Source of the DNA: Bin87 sp034421995
Lineage (GTDB): Bacteria > Chloroflexota > Dehalococcoidia > Lucifugimonadales > UBA3495
Length of the DNA: 64,000 nucleotides
NCBI GenBank assembly: GCA_034421995.1
Contig: DAOUJY010000047.1
Span: 46,439-110,438, forward strand
Direction: 5' to 3'
Shown piece by piece: positions 47,750 to 55,403 of the stretch. How positions within the stretch are numbered: the first letter of the stretch is position 1; each line of letters starts with the position of its first letter. The position numbers and the translations under genes were made by a program. The notes under the pieces were generated by a model that worked only from the letters and a program-made list of their open reading frames with translations, made no database searches and had not been told where the DNA came from.

Positions 47750-48670
47750 TCAGGCCGACCCTTCGGCGGCGTCGGTCCCGATTTCGGCTGATGTGTCGGC
47801 TGGGGCCTCGGCCGGAGCGTCGGCCTCAGCGGTCACCTCGGCAGCGGCCACCGGCTCCGCTTCTACCGCCGCGCTGTCGGCCTCAACAGCAGCCGGAGCG
47901 TCCTCCGCCGCAGGGGCAACTGGTTCCGCCACGGCTTCAGCGACGGGTGCGGGTTCCGGCGTGGCTTCAGGCGCAGCGGTTTCGGCCGGCGGTGTAGTCG
48001 TCACGGCGTCTGCTTCAGGTGCCGTTGCCGATGCTCCGTTTGCGCCCGGCGGAGTCAGGCCCAGGCGAGCGGCGCGTTCCGTTTCCGGATCACGGAGCTG
48101 GCCCAGGGCTTCCAACGTGGCCTGGACGATGTTGATGGGGTTGCGGGAACCCAGGGACTTTCCCACCACGTCCTGCACGCCGCCCAATTCCAGCATGGCC
48201 CGCATTGCGCCGGCGGCAATGACGCCGGTGCCCAGCGGGGCCGGCTTGATGATGACGATGGACGCGCCCTTGCGCACCGAGATTTCGTGGGGGATGGTGC
48301 TCCCCTTGATGGGGATCTGGATGGTGCTGCGCCGGGCCACCGCGGTTCCCTTGCGAACCGCATCGGGGATCGCCAGCGCCTTCCCCATGCCGGCGCCCAC
48401 GCGCCCCTGCCCGTCGCCCACCACGACCAGGGCGTTGAAGCGCAACCGGCGGCCGCCCTTGACGACCTTGGCAATGCGACGGGTGTGGACCACCCGCTCG
48501 TTCATGCCGCCGCTGTCGTCTTCGCGTTGGCGCTGTTCCCGGTCGCGGCCTCGACCGCCGCGTCCACCGCGACGTTCACCGCCGCCTTCGCCGCCGCCCC
48601 GGTTGCCCGGGCCGCCGCCTCGATTACCTGGGCCGCCTCTTGGCCCTCTGCGGGATGCGGGAGATACCAT
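47750..48670 (-). CDS. rpsE: 30S ribosomal protein S5 with long N- and C-terminal extensions
   Basis: A 306-residue S5, against about 165-170 in most bacteria. Residues 1-55 are an Arg/Gly-rich leader (repeated G-N-R-G-G-G and G-G-E-R-R-G-G-R-G-G). The S5 core (about 56-212) has R-I-A-K-V-V-K-G-G-R-R-L-R-F, V-G-D-G-Q-G-R-V-G-A-G-M-G-K-A, and G-S-R-N-P-I-N. The last 95 residues are rich in Ala, Pro, Glu and Thr, low complexity. The S5 core governs decoding accuracy at the mRNA entry site. Its ATG overlaps the rplR stop by one base (TGATG). Confidence 0.93.
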   Translation of the reverse strand: MVSPASRRGPRGGPGNRGGGPGNRGGGEGGGERRGGRGGRGRDREQRQREDDSGGMNERVVHTRRIAKVVKGGRRLRFNALVVVGDGQGRVGAGMGKALAIPDAVRKGTAVARRSTIQIPIKGSTIPHEISVRKGASIVIIKPAPLGTGVIAAGAMRAMLELGGVQDVVGKSLGSRNPINIVQATLEALGQLRDPETERAARLGLTPPGANGASATAPEADAVTTTPPAETAAPEATPEPAPVAEAVAEPVAPAAEDAPAAVEADSAAVEAEPVAAAEVTAEADAPAEAPADTSAEIGTDAAEGSA

Positions 48671-49029
48671 CAGAAAACAAGCCCTCCTTCCCGGGCGGCG
48701 TCGGCCAGGGCCTTGACCCGACCGTGGAAACGGTAGCCGCCCCGGTCAAACACCACCGAGCTCACGCCGGCAGCGATGGCTCTTTCGGCCACCAGCTTGC
48801 CGACGGCTTCCGATGCCGCCGTTTTTGGCGTGGCATCGTCGCTGCCGATTTCGTGGCTGGAGGCATAGGCCAGGGTATGGCCGCGAGCGTCGTCGATCAC
48901 CTGGGCATAGATACTCTTCAGGCTGCGAAAGACGCACAGGCGCGGCCTCTGGGCAGTACCTATGACCTTGTTGCGAACCCGGCGGTGCCGGACGACGCGC
49001 AATTTTCGGGAGTCTTTATCGCGTGGCAT
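48670..49029 (-). CDS. rplR: 50S ribosomal protein L18
   Basis: A 119-residue L18, a 5S rRNA-binding protein: R-H-R-R-V-R-N-K-V-I-G-T near 14-25, R-P-R-L-C-V-F-R-S near 28-36, I-Y-A-Q-V-I-D-D near 40, and the C-terminal V-V-F-D-R-G-G-Y-R-F-H-G-R-V. It ends in a TGATG overlap with rpsE. Confidence 0.95.
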   Translation of the reverse strand: MPRDKDSRKLRVVRHRRVRNKVIGTAQRPRLCVFRSLKSIYAQVIDDARGHTLAYASSHEIGSDDATPKTAASEAVGKLVAERAIAAGVSSVVFDRGGYRFHGRVKALADAAREGGLVF

Positions 49030-49059
49030 TTTTCTCTTGCTCTCAAATTACCCTGATGT

Positions 49060-49087
49060 CGTCATTCCGGCGAAAGCCGGAATCCAG
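49060..49087. repeat. Family C palindrome
   Basis: CGTCATTCCGGC, GAAA, GCCGGAATCCAG between rplR and rplF. Confidence 0.88.
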
Positions 49088-49096
49088 CGTCCTGTT

Positions 49097-49711
49097 CTAA
49101 ACGGCCCGCCGCGCCGCGGCTTTGCCGGGTTTGAGACGGAGCACCTCGCCCTGGTAGCGGATGCCCTTCTCTTTGTAACGATTCGGGGGGCGGACCTTGC
49201 GGACTTTGGCCGCCAACTCGCCCACTTTTTGCTTGTCCACGCCACTGATGTGGACCCGGTTGTTGCCCTCAACCTGCATGGTCAGCCCTTCTTGCGGGAA
49301 CACGTCCACGGTATGGCTGTAACCTACGCTGAGGGTAATGCCCTCCCCATTTTGCTGGACACGATAACCCACGCCCATGAGCTCCAGGGTCCGGTTGTAA
49401 CCTTCAGTGACCCCGATGATGGCGTTGGCAATCAGCGAGCGGGTCAGGCCGTGCAGGGAATGGTGGAACTTGCGCTCCGTCAGCCGCTCCACGACCACCT
49501 GGCCGTCTGCAACCGTCACGTTGACTTCGGGATGATACTTCTGCGTGACCTGTCCCCGCGGCCCCGTCACTATGACGCCGCCGTAGATGACCTCCACCTG
49601 CACGCCGTCGGGGATCGGGATAGGCTGCCGACCGATGCGGGACAGTGGCTTCTCTGTGGGCGGAACTCGCTGGGCCACGCCCTCGCTTACCATGACTTCG
49701 TTACCAGACAT
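49097..49711 (-). CDS. rplF: 50S ribosomal protein L6
   Basis: A 204-residue L6: S-R-I-G-R-Q-P-I-P-I-P near residues 24-34 opens the domain proper, then G-V-Q-V-E-V and V-T-G-P-R-G. The C-terminal repeat holds V-G-Y-R-V-Q and a basic tail. About 20 extra N-terminal residues precede the usual start. ATG 49711 has a GGAGGAG site and overlaps the rpsH stop by 11 bases. It binds near the GTPase centre. Confidence 0.95.
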   Translation of the reverse strand: MSGNEVMVSEGVAQRVPPTEKPLSRIGRQPIPIPDGVQVEVIYGGVIVTGPRGQVTQKYHPEVNVTVADGQVVVERLTERKFHHSLHGLTRSLIANAIIGVTEGYNRTLELMGVGYRVQQNGEGITLSVGYSHTVDVFPQEGLTMQVEGNNRVHISGVDKQKVGELAAKVRKVRPPNRYKEKGIRYQGEVLRLKPGKAAARRAV

Positions 49712-50099
49712 AACAGACCAACTCTCCTCCGATACCCTTGCGCCAGGCTTCATAGCCGGTCATCATCCCCTGGGATGTGGAAACGATGGCGATGCCCAGG
49801 CCGCCGTACACCCGCGGGATTTCACCCTTGCCGACGTGTACGCGCAGGCCAGGCTTGCTGATGCGCCTCAGGCCGCGAATGGCGTTCTGATCGTCGTCGC
49901 GGTACTTCAAGTGCACCCGCATGGTGGGGAACTTCTGGTTCCGCGCCAGGTCCCAATCCCGGATGTAGCCCTGGTCCTTCAGAATGTCGGCGATGGCGGT
50001 TTTCAACTTGGACTGGGGCACCAGCACCGTCTGGTGCCGGGCCTGGATGGCGTTGCGAATGCGGGTCAGCATATCGGCAACCGGGTCGTTAACGGGCAT
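49701..50099 (-). CDS. rpsH: 30S ribosomal protein S8
   Basis: A 132-residue S8: D-P-V-A-D-M-L-T-R-I-R-N-A near 5-17, P-Q-S-K-L-K-T-A-I-A-D-I-L near 29-41, and the C-terminal S-T-S-Q-G-M-M-T-G-Y-E-A-W-R-K-G-I-G-G-E, the strongly conserved end. S8 binds the central domain of 16S rRNA and, in E. coli, represses the spc operon. It overlaps rplF. Confidence 0.96.
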   Translation of the reverse strand: MPVNDPVADMLTRIRNAIQARHQTVLVPQSKLKTAIADILKDQGYIRDWDLARNQKFPTMRVHLKYRDDDQNAIRGLRRISKPGLRVHVGKGEIPRVYGGLGIAIVSTSQGMMTGYEAWRKGIGGELVCYVW

Positions 50100-50127
50100 T
50101 GCGGCGATGCTCCTTGTTACTTGGTGA

Positions 50128-50217
50128 TGTCATCCCAATAACTCCTGCCATTCCGGCCAATAACTCCGGTCATTCCGGCCAATAACTCCCGTCATTCCGG
50201 CGAAAGCCGGAATCCAG
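50128..50217. repeat. Three ~22-bp units abutting a family C palindrome
   Basis: Units at 50128, 50146 and 50168 end in CCAATAACTCC and begin with TGTCAT-, TGCCATTCCGG- or GGTCATTCCGG-. The third runs directly into the palindrome at 50190-50217. Confidence 0.85.
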
Positions 50218-50236
50218 GAATTTCACCACTACCGTC

Positions 50237-50542
50237 CTACAAACTCGCCTTGCGGACGCCGGGCAGGAATCCCTCCAACGCCATCTCGCGGAAGGAAATG
50301 CGAGACAGTCCGAAGTGTCGGATGTAGCCACGGGGCCGTCCGGTGGCGCCGTCCCGGTTGCGGATGCGGTTGGGATTAGCGTCGTGGGGCAGCAGGGCCA
50401 GTTTTTGGCGAGCCTCAAAGCGCTGGCGCGGGGTACTCGTCATGTCCCGCGCCTCCGCCAGCAGGGCGGCGCGCTGGGCGGCGTACTGGGTGACCGTGCG
50501 CTTGCGCCGCTCGTTTTTGGCGATGGAGGATTTCTTGGCCAA
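50237..50542 (-). CDS. rpsN: 30S ribosomal protein S14 (long, zinc-free type)
   Basis: A 101-residue S14 without cysteines, i.e. the long zinc-independent form. A-K-K-S-S-I-A-K-N-E-R-R-K at the start, N-R-D-G-A-T-G-R-P-R-G-Y-I-R-H-F-G-L-S-R near 62-81 and the ending G-F-L-P-G-V-R-K-A-S-L. It helps assemble the 30S head. It lies between rplE and rpsH. Confidence 0.96.
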   Translation of the reverse strand: MAKKSSIAKNERRKRTVTQYAAQRAALLAEARDMTSTPRQRFEARQKLALLPHDANPNRIRNRDGATGRPRGYIRHFGLSRISFREMALEGFLPGVRKASL

Positions 50543-50556
50543 GATTCATTTCTCCT

Positions 50557-51219
50557 CTACTGCCGGATGAACGGCATATCGAAGTGCTCCAGCAATCGGG
50601 TCGCCTCGGCGTCGTTGCGGGCGTTGGTGGTGATAGTGACCTGGAGGCCGCGCAGCCGGTCGATGCTGTTGTAGTCAATCTCCGGGAACACGATCTGTTC
50701 CCGCAGGCCCAGCGAATAGTTGCCGCGCCCGTCGAACCCGTTGCGGGAAATCCCCCGAAAGTCGCGGATACGCGGCAGCGCCGTATAGATCAAACGCTCC
50801 AGGAAGTAATACATCCGGTCGCCGCGCAGGGTCACGGCGGTTCCAATGGGGTTGCCCTGGCGCACCTTGAAACCGGCGATGGAGCGGCGGGCCCGGGTGA
50901 TGACCGGCTTCTGACCCGATATGGTGGTCAGGTCCCGCACCGCGCTTTCCATCGCCCGTCCGTTGGTCAGGGCCTCGCCCAGGCCGATGTTCAGGTTGAC
51001 CTTGGTGACCCGGGGAACCTGCATCGGGCTGGAGTATTCGAACTCCTGCATCATTGCCGGGATGATTTCCTCGCGGAACTTGATCTTGAAGGCCGGCGGC
51101 GGCAACTCGTTGGGTTGGGCGCCGTTGCTCTCGGCTTCTTCCTGCCGTTGCCGCTGGCGGCGGCCTTCGCCCTGGTTGGCCCGTTCTTCGTTAGATCTTA
51201 CCTGCTGGTCAGTAGCCAT
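50557..51219 (-). CDS. rplE: 50S ribosomal protein L5
   Basis: A 220-residue L5, a 5S rRNA binder. Core marks are P-R-V-T-K-V-N-L-N-I-G-L-G-E-A near 70, P-V-I-T-R-A-R-R-S-I-A-G-F-K-V-R-Q-G near 104, G-I-S-R-N-G-F-D-G-R-G-N-Y-S-L-G near 156 and T-I-T-T-N-A-R-N-D-A-E-A near 198. About 40 extra N-terminal residues are rich in Arg, Gln and Glu; most L5 proteins have ~180. ATG 51219 or GTG 51228 starts it. Confidence 0.95.
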   Translation of the reverse strand: MATDQQVRSNEERANQGEGRRQRQRQEEAESNGAQPNELPPPAFKIKFREEIIPAMMQEFEYSSPMQVPRVTKVNLNIGLGEALTNGRAMESAVRDLTTISGQKPVITRARRSIAGFKVRQGNPIGTAVTLRGDRMYYFLERLIYTALPRIRDFRGISRNGFDGRGNYSLGLREQIVFPEIDYNSIDRLRGLQVTITTNARNDAEATRLLEHFDMPFIRQ

Positions 51220-51237
51220 GATGCTCACTCGCCCGCG

Positions 51238-51510
51238 CTACTCGTCCCGATTGCGGAACTGGCTGGCGGGTTCGGTGTAGTTGCTCTGGATGAGCTTGAC
51301 GTTGGAGATGTGTATGGACGCTTCCTGCTGAACGCGTCCGCCCTGTCGGATACCGGGCCGGGGTTTGTAGTGCTTGGTGACGACGTTCACGCCCTCGACC
51401 ACGACGCGATTCTTTTCGGGGATCATTCCCAGCACACGGCCGGTCCGGCCCTTGTCCTTGCCAGCGATGACGAGGACGTCGTCGCCCCGGCGGATCTTGG
51501 TCTTCGCCAT
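51238..51510 (-). CDS. rplX: 50S ribosomal protein L24
   Basis: A 90-residue L24 with the KOW motif: K-I-R-R-G-D-D-V-L-V-I-A-G-K-D-K-G-R-T-G-R-V near residues 5-26, then V-E-G-V-N-V-V-T-K-H near 38. It starts 50S assembly. ATG 51510 overlaps the rplN stop (TGATG). Confidence 0.95.
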   Translation of the reverse strand: MAKTKIRRGDDVLVIAGKDKGRTGRVLGMIPEKNRVVVEGVNVVTKHYKPRPGIRQGGRVQQEASIHISNVKLIQSNYTEPASQFRNRDE

Positions 51511-51878
51511 CACACCACCTCCGGAGCCAGGGACACGATGCGCATGAAGCCCTTGTCCCGCAGTTCCCGCGCCACCGGGCCGAAAATGCGGGTGCCCCGG
51601 GGCAGCTGGTTGTCGTTGATGAGCACCGCGGCGTTGTCGTCAAACTTGATGTAGGTGCCGTCGGGACGCAGCAGGGGCGCCGCCTGCCGGACCACCACCG
51701 CCTTGACCACCGTTCCCTTCCGCACCGGCGAATTGGGGATCGCCTCCCGCACCGTGCAGACCACGATGTCCCCCACCGACGCGTACTTGCGTCGGCTGGA
51801 ACCCGGTATGTTGATGAGACGGATGCGTCGGGCGCCGCTGTTGTCGGCCACGTGCAGCCTGGTGTAACTCTGAATCAT
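51510..51878 (-). CDS. rplN: 50S ribosomal protein L14
   Basis: A 122-residue L14 of standard length: M-I-Q-S-Y-T-R-L-H-V-A-D-N-S-G-A at the start, G-D-I-V-V-C-T-V-R-E-A near 36, F-D-D-N-A-A-V-L-I near 78 and G-T-R-I-F-G-P-V-A-R-E-L-R near 95-107. It is at the subunit interface and contacts 16S rRNA helix 14. It starts directly after rpsQ. Confidence 0.97.
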   Translation of the reverse strand: MIQSYTRLHVADNSGARRIRLINIPGSSRRKYASVGDIVVCTVREAIPNSPVRKGTVVKAVVVRQAAPLLRPDGTYIKFDDNAAVLINDNQLPRGTRIFGPVARELRDKGFMRIVSLAPEVV

Positions 51879-52271
51879 CTACGCATCCTCGTCGTCATCG
51901 GTATCGTCAACGGCAACGGCAAAGTCATTCGCCAGTTCAGGGCTGATGTAGTCGGATTCCCCGGCGATGGGTTCGATCACCGCGTCGCCTTCCAGGTCAA
52001 TGGCCCGCACCTCGGCAACTTCCCGCCGGGCCAGGACTTCCAGCAGCCGCCAGTGCTTGGTGCGGGAGATGGGCCGGGTTTCCTGGATTCGCACGGTATC
52101 GCCAATCCGGCACAGCTGGTTCGGGTCATGGACGTAGAAACGGGTCACCCGGCGCATCTGCTTGCGATAGATGCGATGGCGCTGTTTCCACACCAATTCC
52201 ACCACGGCGGTTTTGTCCATCCGGGTGCTCACCACGGCGCCCACCCGAACTTTGCGCATTGCTTTGGCCAT
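51879..52271 (-). CDS. rpsQ: 30S ribosomal protein S17 with acidic C-terminal extension
   Basis: A 130-residue S17; most are about 80-90. The core shows V-G-A-V-V-S-T-R-M-D-K-T-A-V-V near residues 10-24, R-Y-R-K-like I-Y-R-K-Q-M-R-R, and H-D-P-N-Q-L-C-R-I-G-D-T-V-R-I-Q-E-T-R-P-I-S near 48-69. Residues 90-130 form an added acidic tail ending V-D-D-T-D-D-D-E-D-A. It joins rpoA and rpsE as ribosomal/transcription genes with unusual tails in this genome. Confidence 0.94.
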   Translation of the reverse strand: MAKAMRKVRVGAVVSTRMDKTAVVELVWKQRHRIYRKQMRRVTRFYVHDPNQLCRIGDTVRIQETRPISRTKHWRLLEVLARREVAEVRAIDLEGDAVIEPIAGESDYISPELANDFAVAVDDTDDDEDA

Positions 52272-52302
52272 TGTCTGATTCCTAAATCAAAAGTCCTCAA
52301 AG

Positions 52303-52367
52303 AACCGCTCATGGTGAGCTTGTCGAACCACAGGGAGCCATCCTTCAACAGGCTCAGGACGAGCGGT
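52303..52367. repeat. Inverted repeat, GAGCTTGTCGAAC family
   Basis: ACCGCTCATGGTGAGCTTG and TCGAAC on the left face TTCAACAGGCTCAGGAC and GAGCGGT on the right. It resembles a widely dispersed bacterial intergenic repeat. It lies between rpmC and rpsQ. Confidence 0.75.
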
Positions 52368-52391
52368 AGGGTCAACTTTGCGATTTCCCGG

Positions 52392-52583
52392 CTACTCCAA
52401 CTCCCGCTCCCGCAAGCAGGTCAGCATACGAGCGATGTCCTTGCGGGTCTTGCGGGGCTGGTTGGTGTCCGTGAGTTGGTTGGTGGCGTCCCGAAAGCGC
52501 AGGTTCATCAGCTCTTTGCGGGATTTCTCCAACTCTTCCAGGATCTGATCGTCGGTCAGCGCGCGGATTTCGTACATCTCCAT
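52392..52583 (-). CDS. rpmC: 50S ribosomal protein L29
   Basis: A 63-residue L29: E-I-R-A-L-T-D-D-Q-I-L-E-E-L-E near 5-19, K-E-L-M-N-L-R-F-R-D-A-T-N-Q-L near 24-38, and R-K-T-R-K-D-I-A-R-M-L-T near 44-55. It lies near the peptide exit tunnel where trigger factor and SRP dock. It starts 5 bases after rplP. Confidence 0.95.
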   Translation of the reverse strand: MEMYEIRALTDDQILEELEKSRKELMNLRFRDATNQLTDTNQPRKTRKDIARMLTCLRERELE

Positions 52584-52588
52584 GACGG

Positions 52589-53032
52589 CTAGCCTCCGGC
52601 GGTGCCAGTGAGCAGGGAGTTGACCCGGTCCCGGTACACCACCTTGGTCGGAATGGGCAGCTTGTGGGCGGCCCGCTGGAGGGCCTCTTCAGCCTGGTGG
52701 ATCGGCACTCCGCCCACCTCGAACATGATCCGGCCCGGCTTGACCACGGCCACCCAGTGGTCGTTGGCCGCCTTGCCGCCGCCCATGCGGACTTCCGCCG
52801 GCTTCTTGGACACCGGCTTGTCGGGGAAAATGCGGATCCAGGTGCGCCCGCCCCGTTGCAGGTGGCGGGAGATGGCGATACGGGCCGACTCGATCTGCCG
52901 GGCCGTGATCCACTCCGGGCTCATCGCCTTCAGGCCAATCTCGCCGAACTCCACCGTGTTTCCGGTGGTGGCGTTTCCCCGGCGCTTGCCCCGACCCATC
53001 TTCCGGTATTTCGTCCTCTTGGGCTGCAGCAT
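52589..53032 (-). CDS. rplP: 50S ribosomal protein L16
   Basis: A 147-residue L16: L-Q-P-K-R-T-K-Y-R-K-M-G-R-G-K-R at the start, E-F-G-E-I-G-L-K-A near 28-36, R-Q-I-E-S-A-R-I-A-I-S-R-H near 44-56, G-R-T-W-I-R-I-F-P-D-K-P-V near 61-73, and R-M-G-G-G-K-A near 82. It contacts A-site tRNA. Confidence 0.96.
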   Translation of the reverse strand: MLQPKRTKYRKMGRGKRRGNATTGNTVEFGEIGLKAMSPEWITARQIESARIAISRHLQRGGRTWIRIFPDKPVSKKPAEVRMGGGKAANDHWVAVVKPGRIMFEVGGVPIHQAEEALQRAAHKLPIPTKVVYRDRVNSLLTGTAGG

Positions 53033-53054
53033 GATGTCAGTCTCCGTTTCTCTC

Positions 53055-53088
53055 TGTCATTGCGAGCGCAGCGCGGCAATCTCGTTAC
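53055..53088. repeat. Family D repeat, single arm
   Basis: TGTCATTGCGAGCGCAGCGC followed by GGCAATCTCGTT, the same as the left arm of 60900-61013. It lies between rpsC and rplP. Confidence 0.8.
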
Positions 53089-53101
53089 TGCGCGGCCCGG
53101 G

Positions 53102-53839
53102 TCAGATGTCCAATTCCGCCGCCGCCAGATCCGCCTCGGCGTCCTGGCTGGTGACGCGAAACTCGATGCTTTCCAGCTCGCCGTCCTCTTCCGCCGCCGA
53201 CGGCATGATCTGGCCCTTGTAGATCCAGACCTTGATGCCGATGCGCCCCATGGCGGTGTGCGCCTCGGCCAGGGCGTAGTCAATGTCGGCGCGCAGGGTA
53301 TGGAGGGGAACCTGCCCCATCATCAGTTTTTCAGTGCGGGCGATTTCGGCGCCGGAGATGCGTCCCTTGGTGATGATCTTGATGCCTTCCGCGCCGGCCT
53401 GCATGGTGCGCAGGGCCGCCTGGCGCATGGCGCGGCGATAGGCGACGCGGCGGCTGAGCTGGTCCGCGATGTTCCGCCCCACCAGGTACGGGTCCATTTC
53501 GGGCTGGTCGATCTCGATGATGTTGAGCCGGAGCAGACCGCTGTTCATGGTCTCCAGCCGAGAGCGCAGACCCTTTACCCGGTCGCCGTCCCGGCCGATG
53601 AGAATGCCGGGGCGGGCCGAATGGATGTTGACGATGGTTTCCTGGGCGGTGCGGTCGATCTCAATCTTGGCAATGCCGGCATCGGAGAAGGCGCGGTATT
53701 CATCGTGAATGGCCCGGCGCAGCCCAAGGTCCTGCTGCACGCCGTTCCGGTATTGCGACCCGCTGTTGGCGTACCAGTGGGTTTTCCAGTCCTTGATAAT
53801 GCCCAGCCGGAAGCCGAAGGGGTGGGTTTTGTGTCCCAT
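53102..53839 (-). CDS. rpsC: 30S ribosomal protein S3
   Basis: A 245-residue S3: M-G-H-K-T-H-P-F-G-F-R-L-G at the start, I-H-S-A-R-P-G-I-L-I-G-R-D-G-D in the KH domain near 71-85, then G-A-E-G-I-K-I-I-T-K-G-R-I-S-G-A-E-I-A near 148-166, and I-G-I-K-V-W-I-Y-K-G near 198. S3 lies at the mRNA entry channel with helicase activity. A short acidic C-terminal tail is present. Confidence 0.96.
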   Translation of the reverse strand: MGHKTHPFGFRLGIIKDWKTHWYANSGSQYRNGVQQDLGLRRAIHDEYRAFSDAGIAKIEIDRTAQETIVNIHSARPGILIGRDGDRVKGLRSRLETMNSGLLRLNIIEIDQPEMDPYLVGRNIADQLSRRVAYRRAMRQAALRTMQAGAEGIKIITKGRISGAEIARTEKLMMGQVPLHTLRADIDYALAEAHTAMGRIGIKVWIYKGQIMPSAAEEDGELESIEFRVTSQDAEADLAAAELDI

Positions 53840-53843
53840 AGGA

Positions 53844-54188
53844 TTAGTCCTCCTCTACCTCGTCCACTTCGATGATGATGTGGCTGGAGCGGCGGGTAAC
53901 CCGGCCAATCCGGCCCCTGGCGCGCGCCCGAAAACGTTTGAGCGGAGTCGCCTGGTCTGCGGAGATGCGCGTGATGCGCAGGTCGTTGCGGTTCATGAAC
54001 TCGTTGTTTTCGGCGTTGGAGGCCGCCGACTGCACCACCTTGGCCACCGAGCGCGCCCAGGGCGACGTCATCAGGCTGAGGTGATCCAGGGCGTCGTTGA
54101 CCATCATGCCGCGCACGGCGTCCATGATGGGCTTGAGCCGTTTGGGAGACGCCCCCACCCCTTTGGCCTTTGCTCTCACTGCTGGCAT
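53844..54188 (-). CDS. rplV: 50S ribosomal protein L22
   Basis: A 114-residue L22: G-V-G-A-S-P-K-R-L-K-P-I-M-D-A-V-R-G near 10-27, A-S-N-A-E-N-N near 56-62 and the loop R-A-R-G-R-I-G-R-V-T-R-R-S-S-H-I near 88-103 that lines the exit tunnel. ATG 54188 with a GAGGTG site is the true start; the frame to 54308 is open by chance and overlaps rpsS. Confidence 0.95.
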   Translation of the reverse strand: MPAVRAKAKGVGASPKRLKPIMDAVRGMMVNDALDHLSLMTSPWARSVAKVVQSAASNAENNEFMNRNDLRITRISADQATPLKRFRARARGRIGRVTRRSSHIIIEVDEVEED

Positions 54189-54192
54189 GGCG

Positions 54193-54477
54193 TCACCTCG
54201 ACCGGCTGGAGCGTTCCGACCGGGCCACGTGGCCCCGGTAGGTGCGCGTCGGCGCAAACTCGCCCAGGCGATGGCCCACCATGTTCTCGGTGATGAACAC
54301 CGGAACATGACGCCGGCCGTCGTGGACGCCGAAGTTCAGCCCGACCATTTCGGGCATGATCATCGAGTCCCTCGACCAGGTGCGAATCACGGTGGCCTCG
54401 CCGGATTCGCGAACCCGGTTGACCTTCTTGAGCAGCTTGGGGTGGACGTAGGGTCCCTTCTTTACTGATCTTGACAT
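54193..54477 (-). CDS. rpsS: 30S ribosomal protein S19
   Basis: A 94-residue S19: M-S-R-S-V-K-K-G-P-Y-V at the start, T-W-S-R-D-S-M-I-M-P-E-M-V-G near 33-46, V-H-D-G-R-R-H-V-P-V-F-I-T-E-N-M-V-G-H near 50-68 and F-A-P-T-R-T-Y-R-G-H near 74-83. It sits on the 30S head near the A site. Confidence 0.96.
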   Translation of the reverse strand: MSRSVKKGPYVHPKLLKKVNRVRESGEATVIRTWSRDSMIMPEMVGLNFGVHDGRRHVPVFITENMVGHRLGEFAPTRTYRGHVARSERSSRSR

Positions 54478-54541
54478 GGTGACAACGACTGCCTGCAAGT
54501 ACCCCGGCGGGTACGTGTATGTATTGGATTAGCCAGCCAGC

Positions 54542-55378
54542 CTAACGCCGCGAGCGTCGTCCGCGGATGATGAAACGGCTGGAGGTCTTCTTCTTGTTGC
54601 GGGTCTTGTGGCCCAGGGTGGGTTTGCCCCAGGGCGACTTGGGGCCGGGCATCCCGATGGGGGAGCGTCCCTCGCCGCCGCCGTGGGGGTGATCCACCGG
54701 GTTCTTGGCGACGCCGCGCACGTGGGGACGGCGGCCCAGGTGCCGCTTGGCTCCGGCCTTGCCCAGGCTCTCGTTCTTGTGGTCGGGATTGGACAACTGG
54801 CCTACGCTGGCCCGGCAGTTCAGCAGGATGCGCCGCATCTCGCCGGAGGGCAGGCGGATCAGCACGTAATCGCCTTCCCGGGACAGCACTTGCGCTCCGG
54901 TGCCGGCGCCGCGCACCAGTTGGCCGCCCCGGCCGGGCGTCAGTTCCAGGTTGTGGACCACGGTTCCGGTGGGGATGTTGCGCAGCGGCAGCGTGTTGCC
55001 GGGGCTGATTTCCGCGCTGGGGCCGGATTCGACCCGGTCGCCCACCGACAGGTTCACCGGCGCGAGGATGTAGGACTTCTCGCCGTCGGCGTAGTGAATC
55101 AGCGCGATGCGCGTGGTGCGGTTGGGGTCGTACTCAATGGTCTTGACCGTGGCCGGCACACCGTCCTTCTTCCGTTTGAAGTCAACGCGCCGGTACATCT
55201 TCCGCGAACCGCCGCCGCGATGATACGCGGTGATGCGGCCCTTGTTGTTCCGACCGCCGCGCTTCTGTAGGGGTTCCAGCAGCGACTTCTCCGGCTTCTT
55301 GGTGGTGATCTCCTCAAAAGAGGGCCGCACCGCGTTCCGCGTCCCCGGGGTTATTGGTCGCAAGTTCTTCAGAGGCAT
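54542..55378 (-). CDS. rplB: 50S ribosomal protein L2
   Basis: A 278-residue L2: P-I-T-P-G-T-R-N near residues 8-15, G-R-N-N-K-G-R-I-T-A-Y-H-R-G-G-G near 41-56, N-P-V-D-H-P-H-G-G-G-E-G-R near 225-237 containing the His important for peptidyl transfer, and a basic C-terminus. It is the largest and among the most conserved 50S proteins. Confidence 0.97.
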   Translation of the reverse strand: MPLKNLRPITPGTRNAVRPSFEEITTKKPEKSLLEPLQKRGGRNNKGRITAYHRGGGSRKMYRRVDFKRKKDGVPATVKTIEYDPNRTTRIALIHYADGEKSYILAPVNLSVGDRVESGPSAEISPGNTLPLRNIPTGTVVHNLELTPGRGGQLVRGAGTGAQVLSREGDYVLIRLPSGEMRRILLNCRASVGQLSNPDHKNESLGKAGAKRHLGRRPHVRGVAKNPVDHPHGGGEGRSPIGMPGPKSPWGKPTLGHKTRNKKKTSSRFIIRGRRSRR

Positions 55379-55403
55379 AATGTTGGTCTCGCTTGCTTCT
55401 TTT

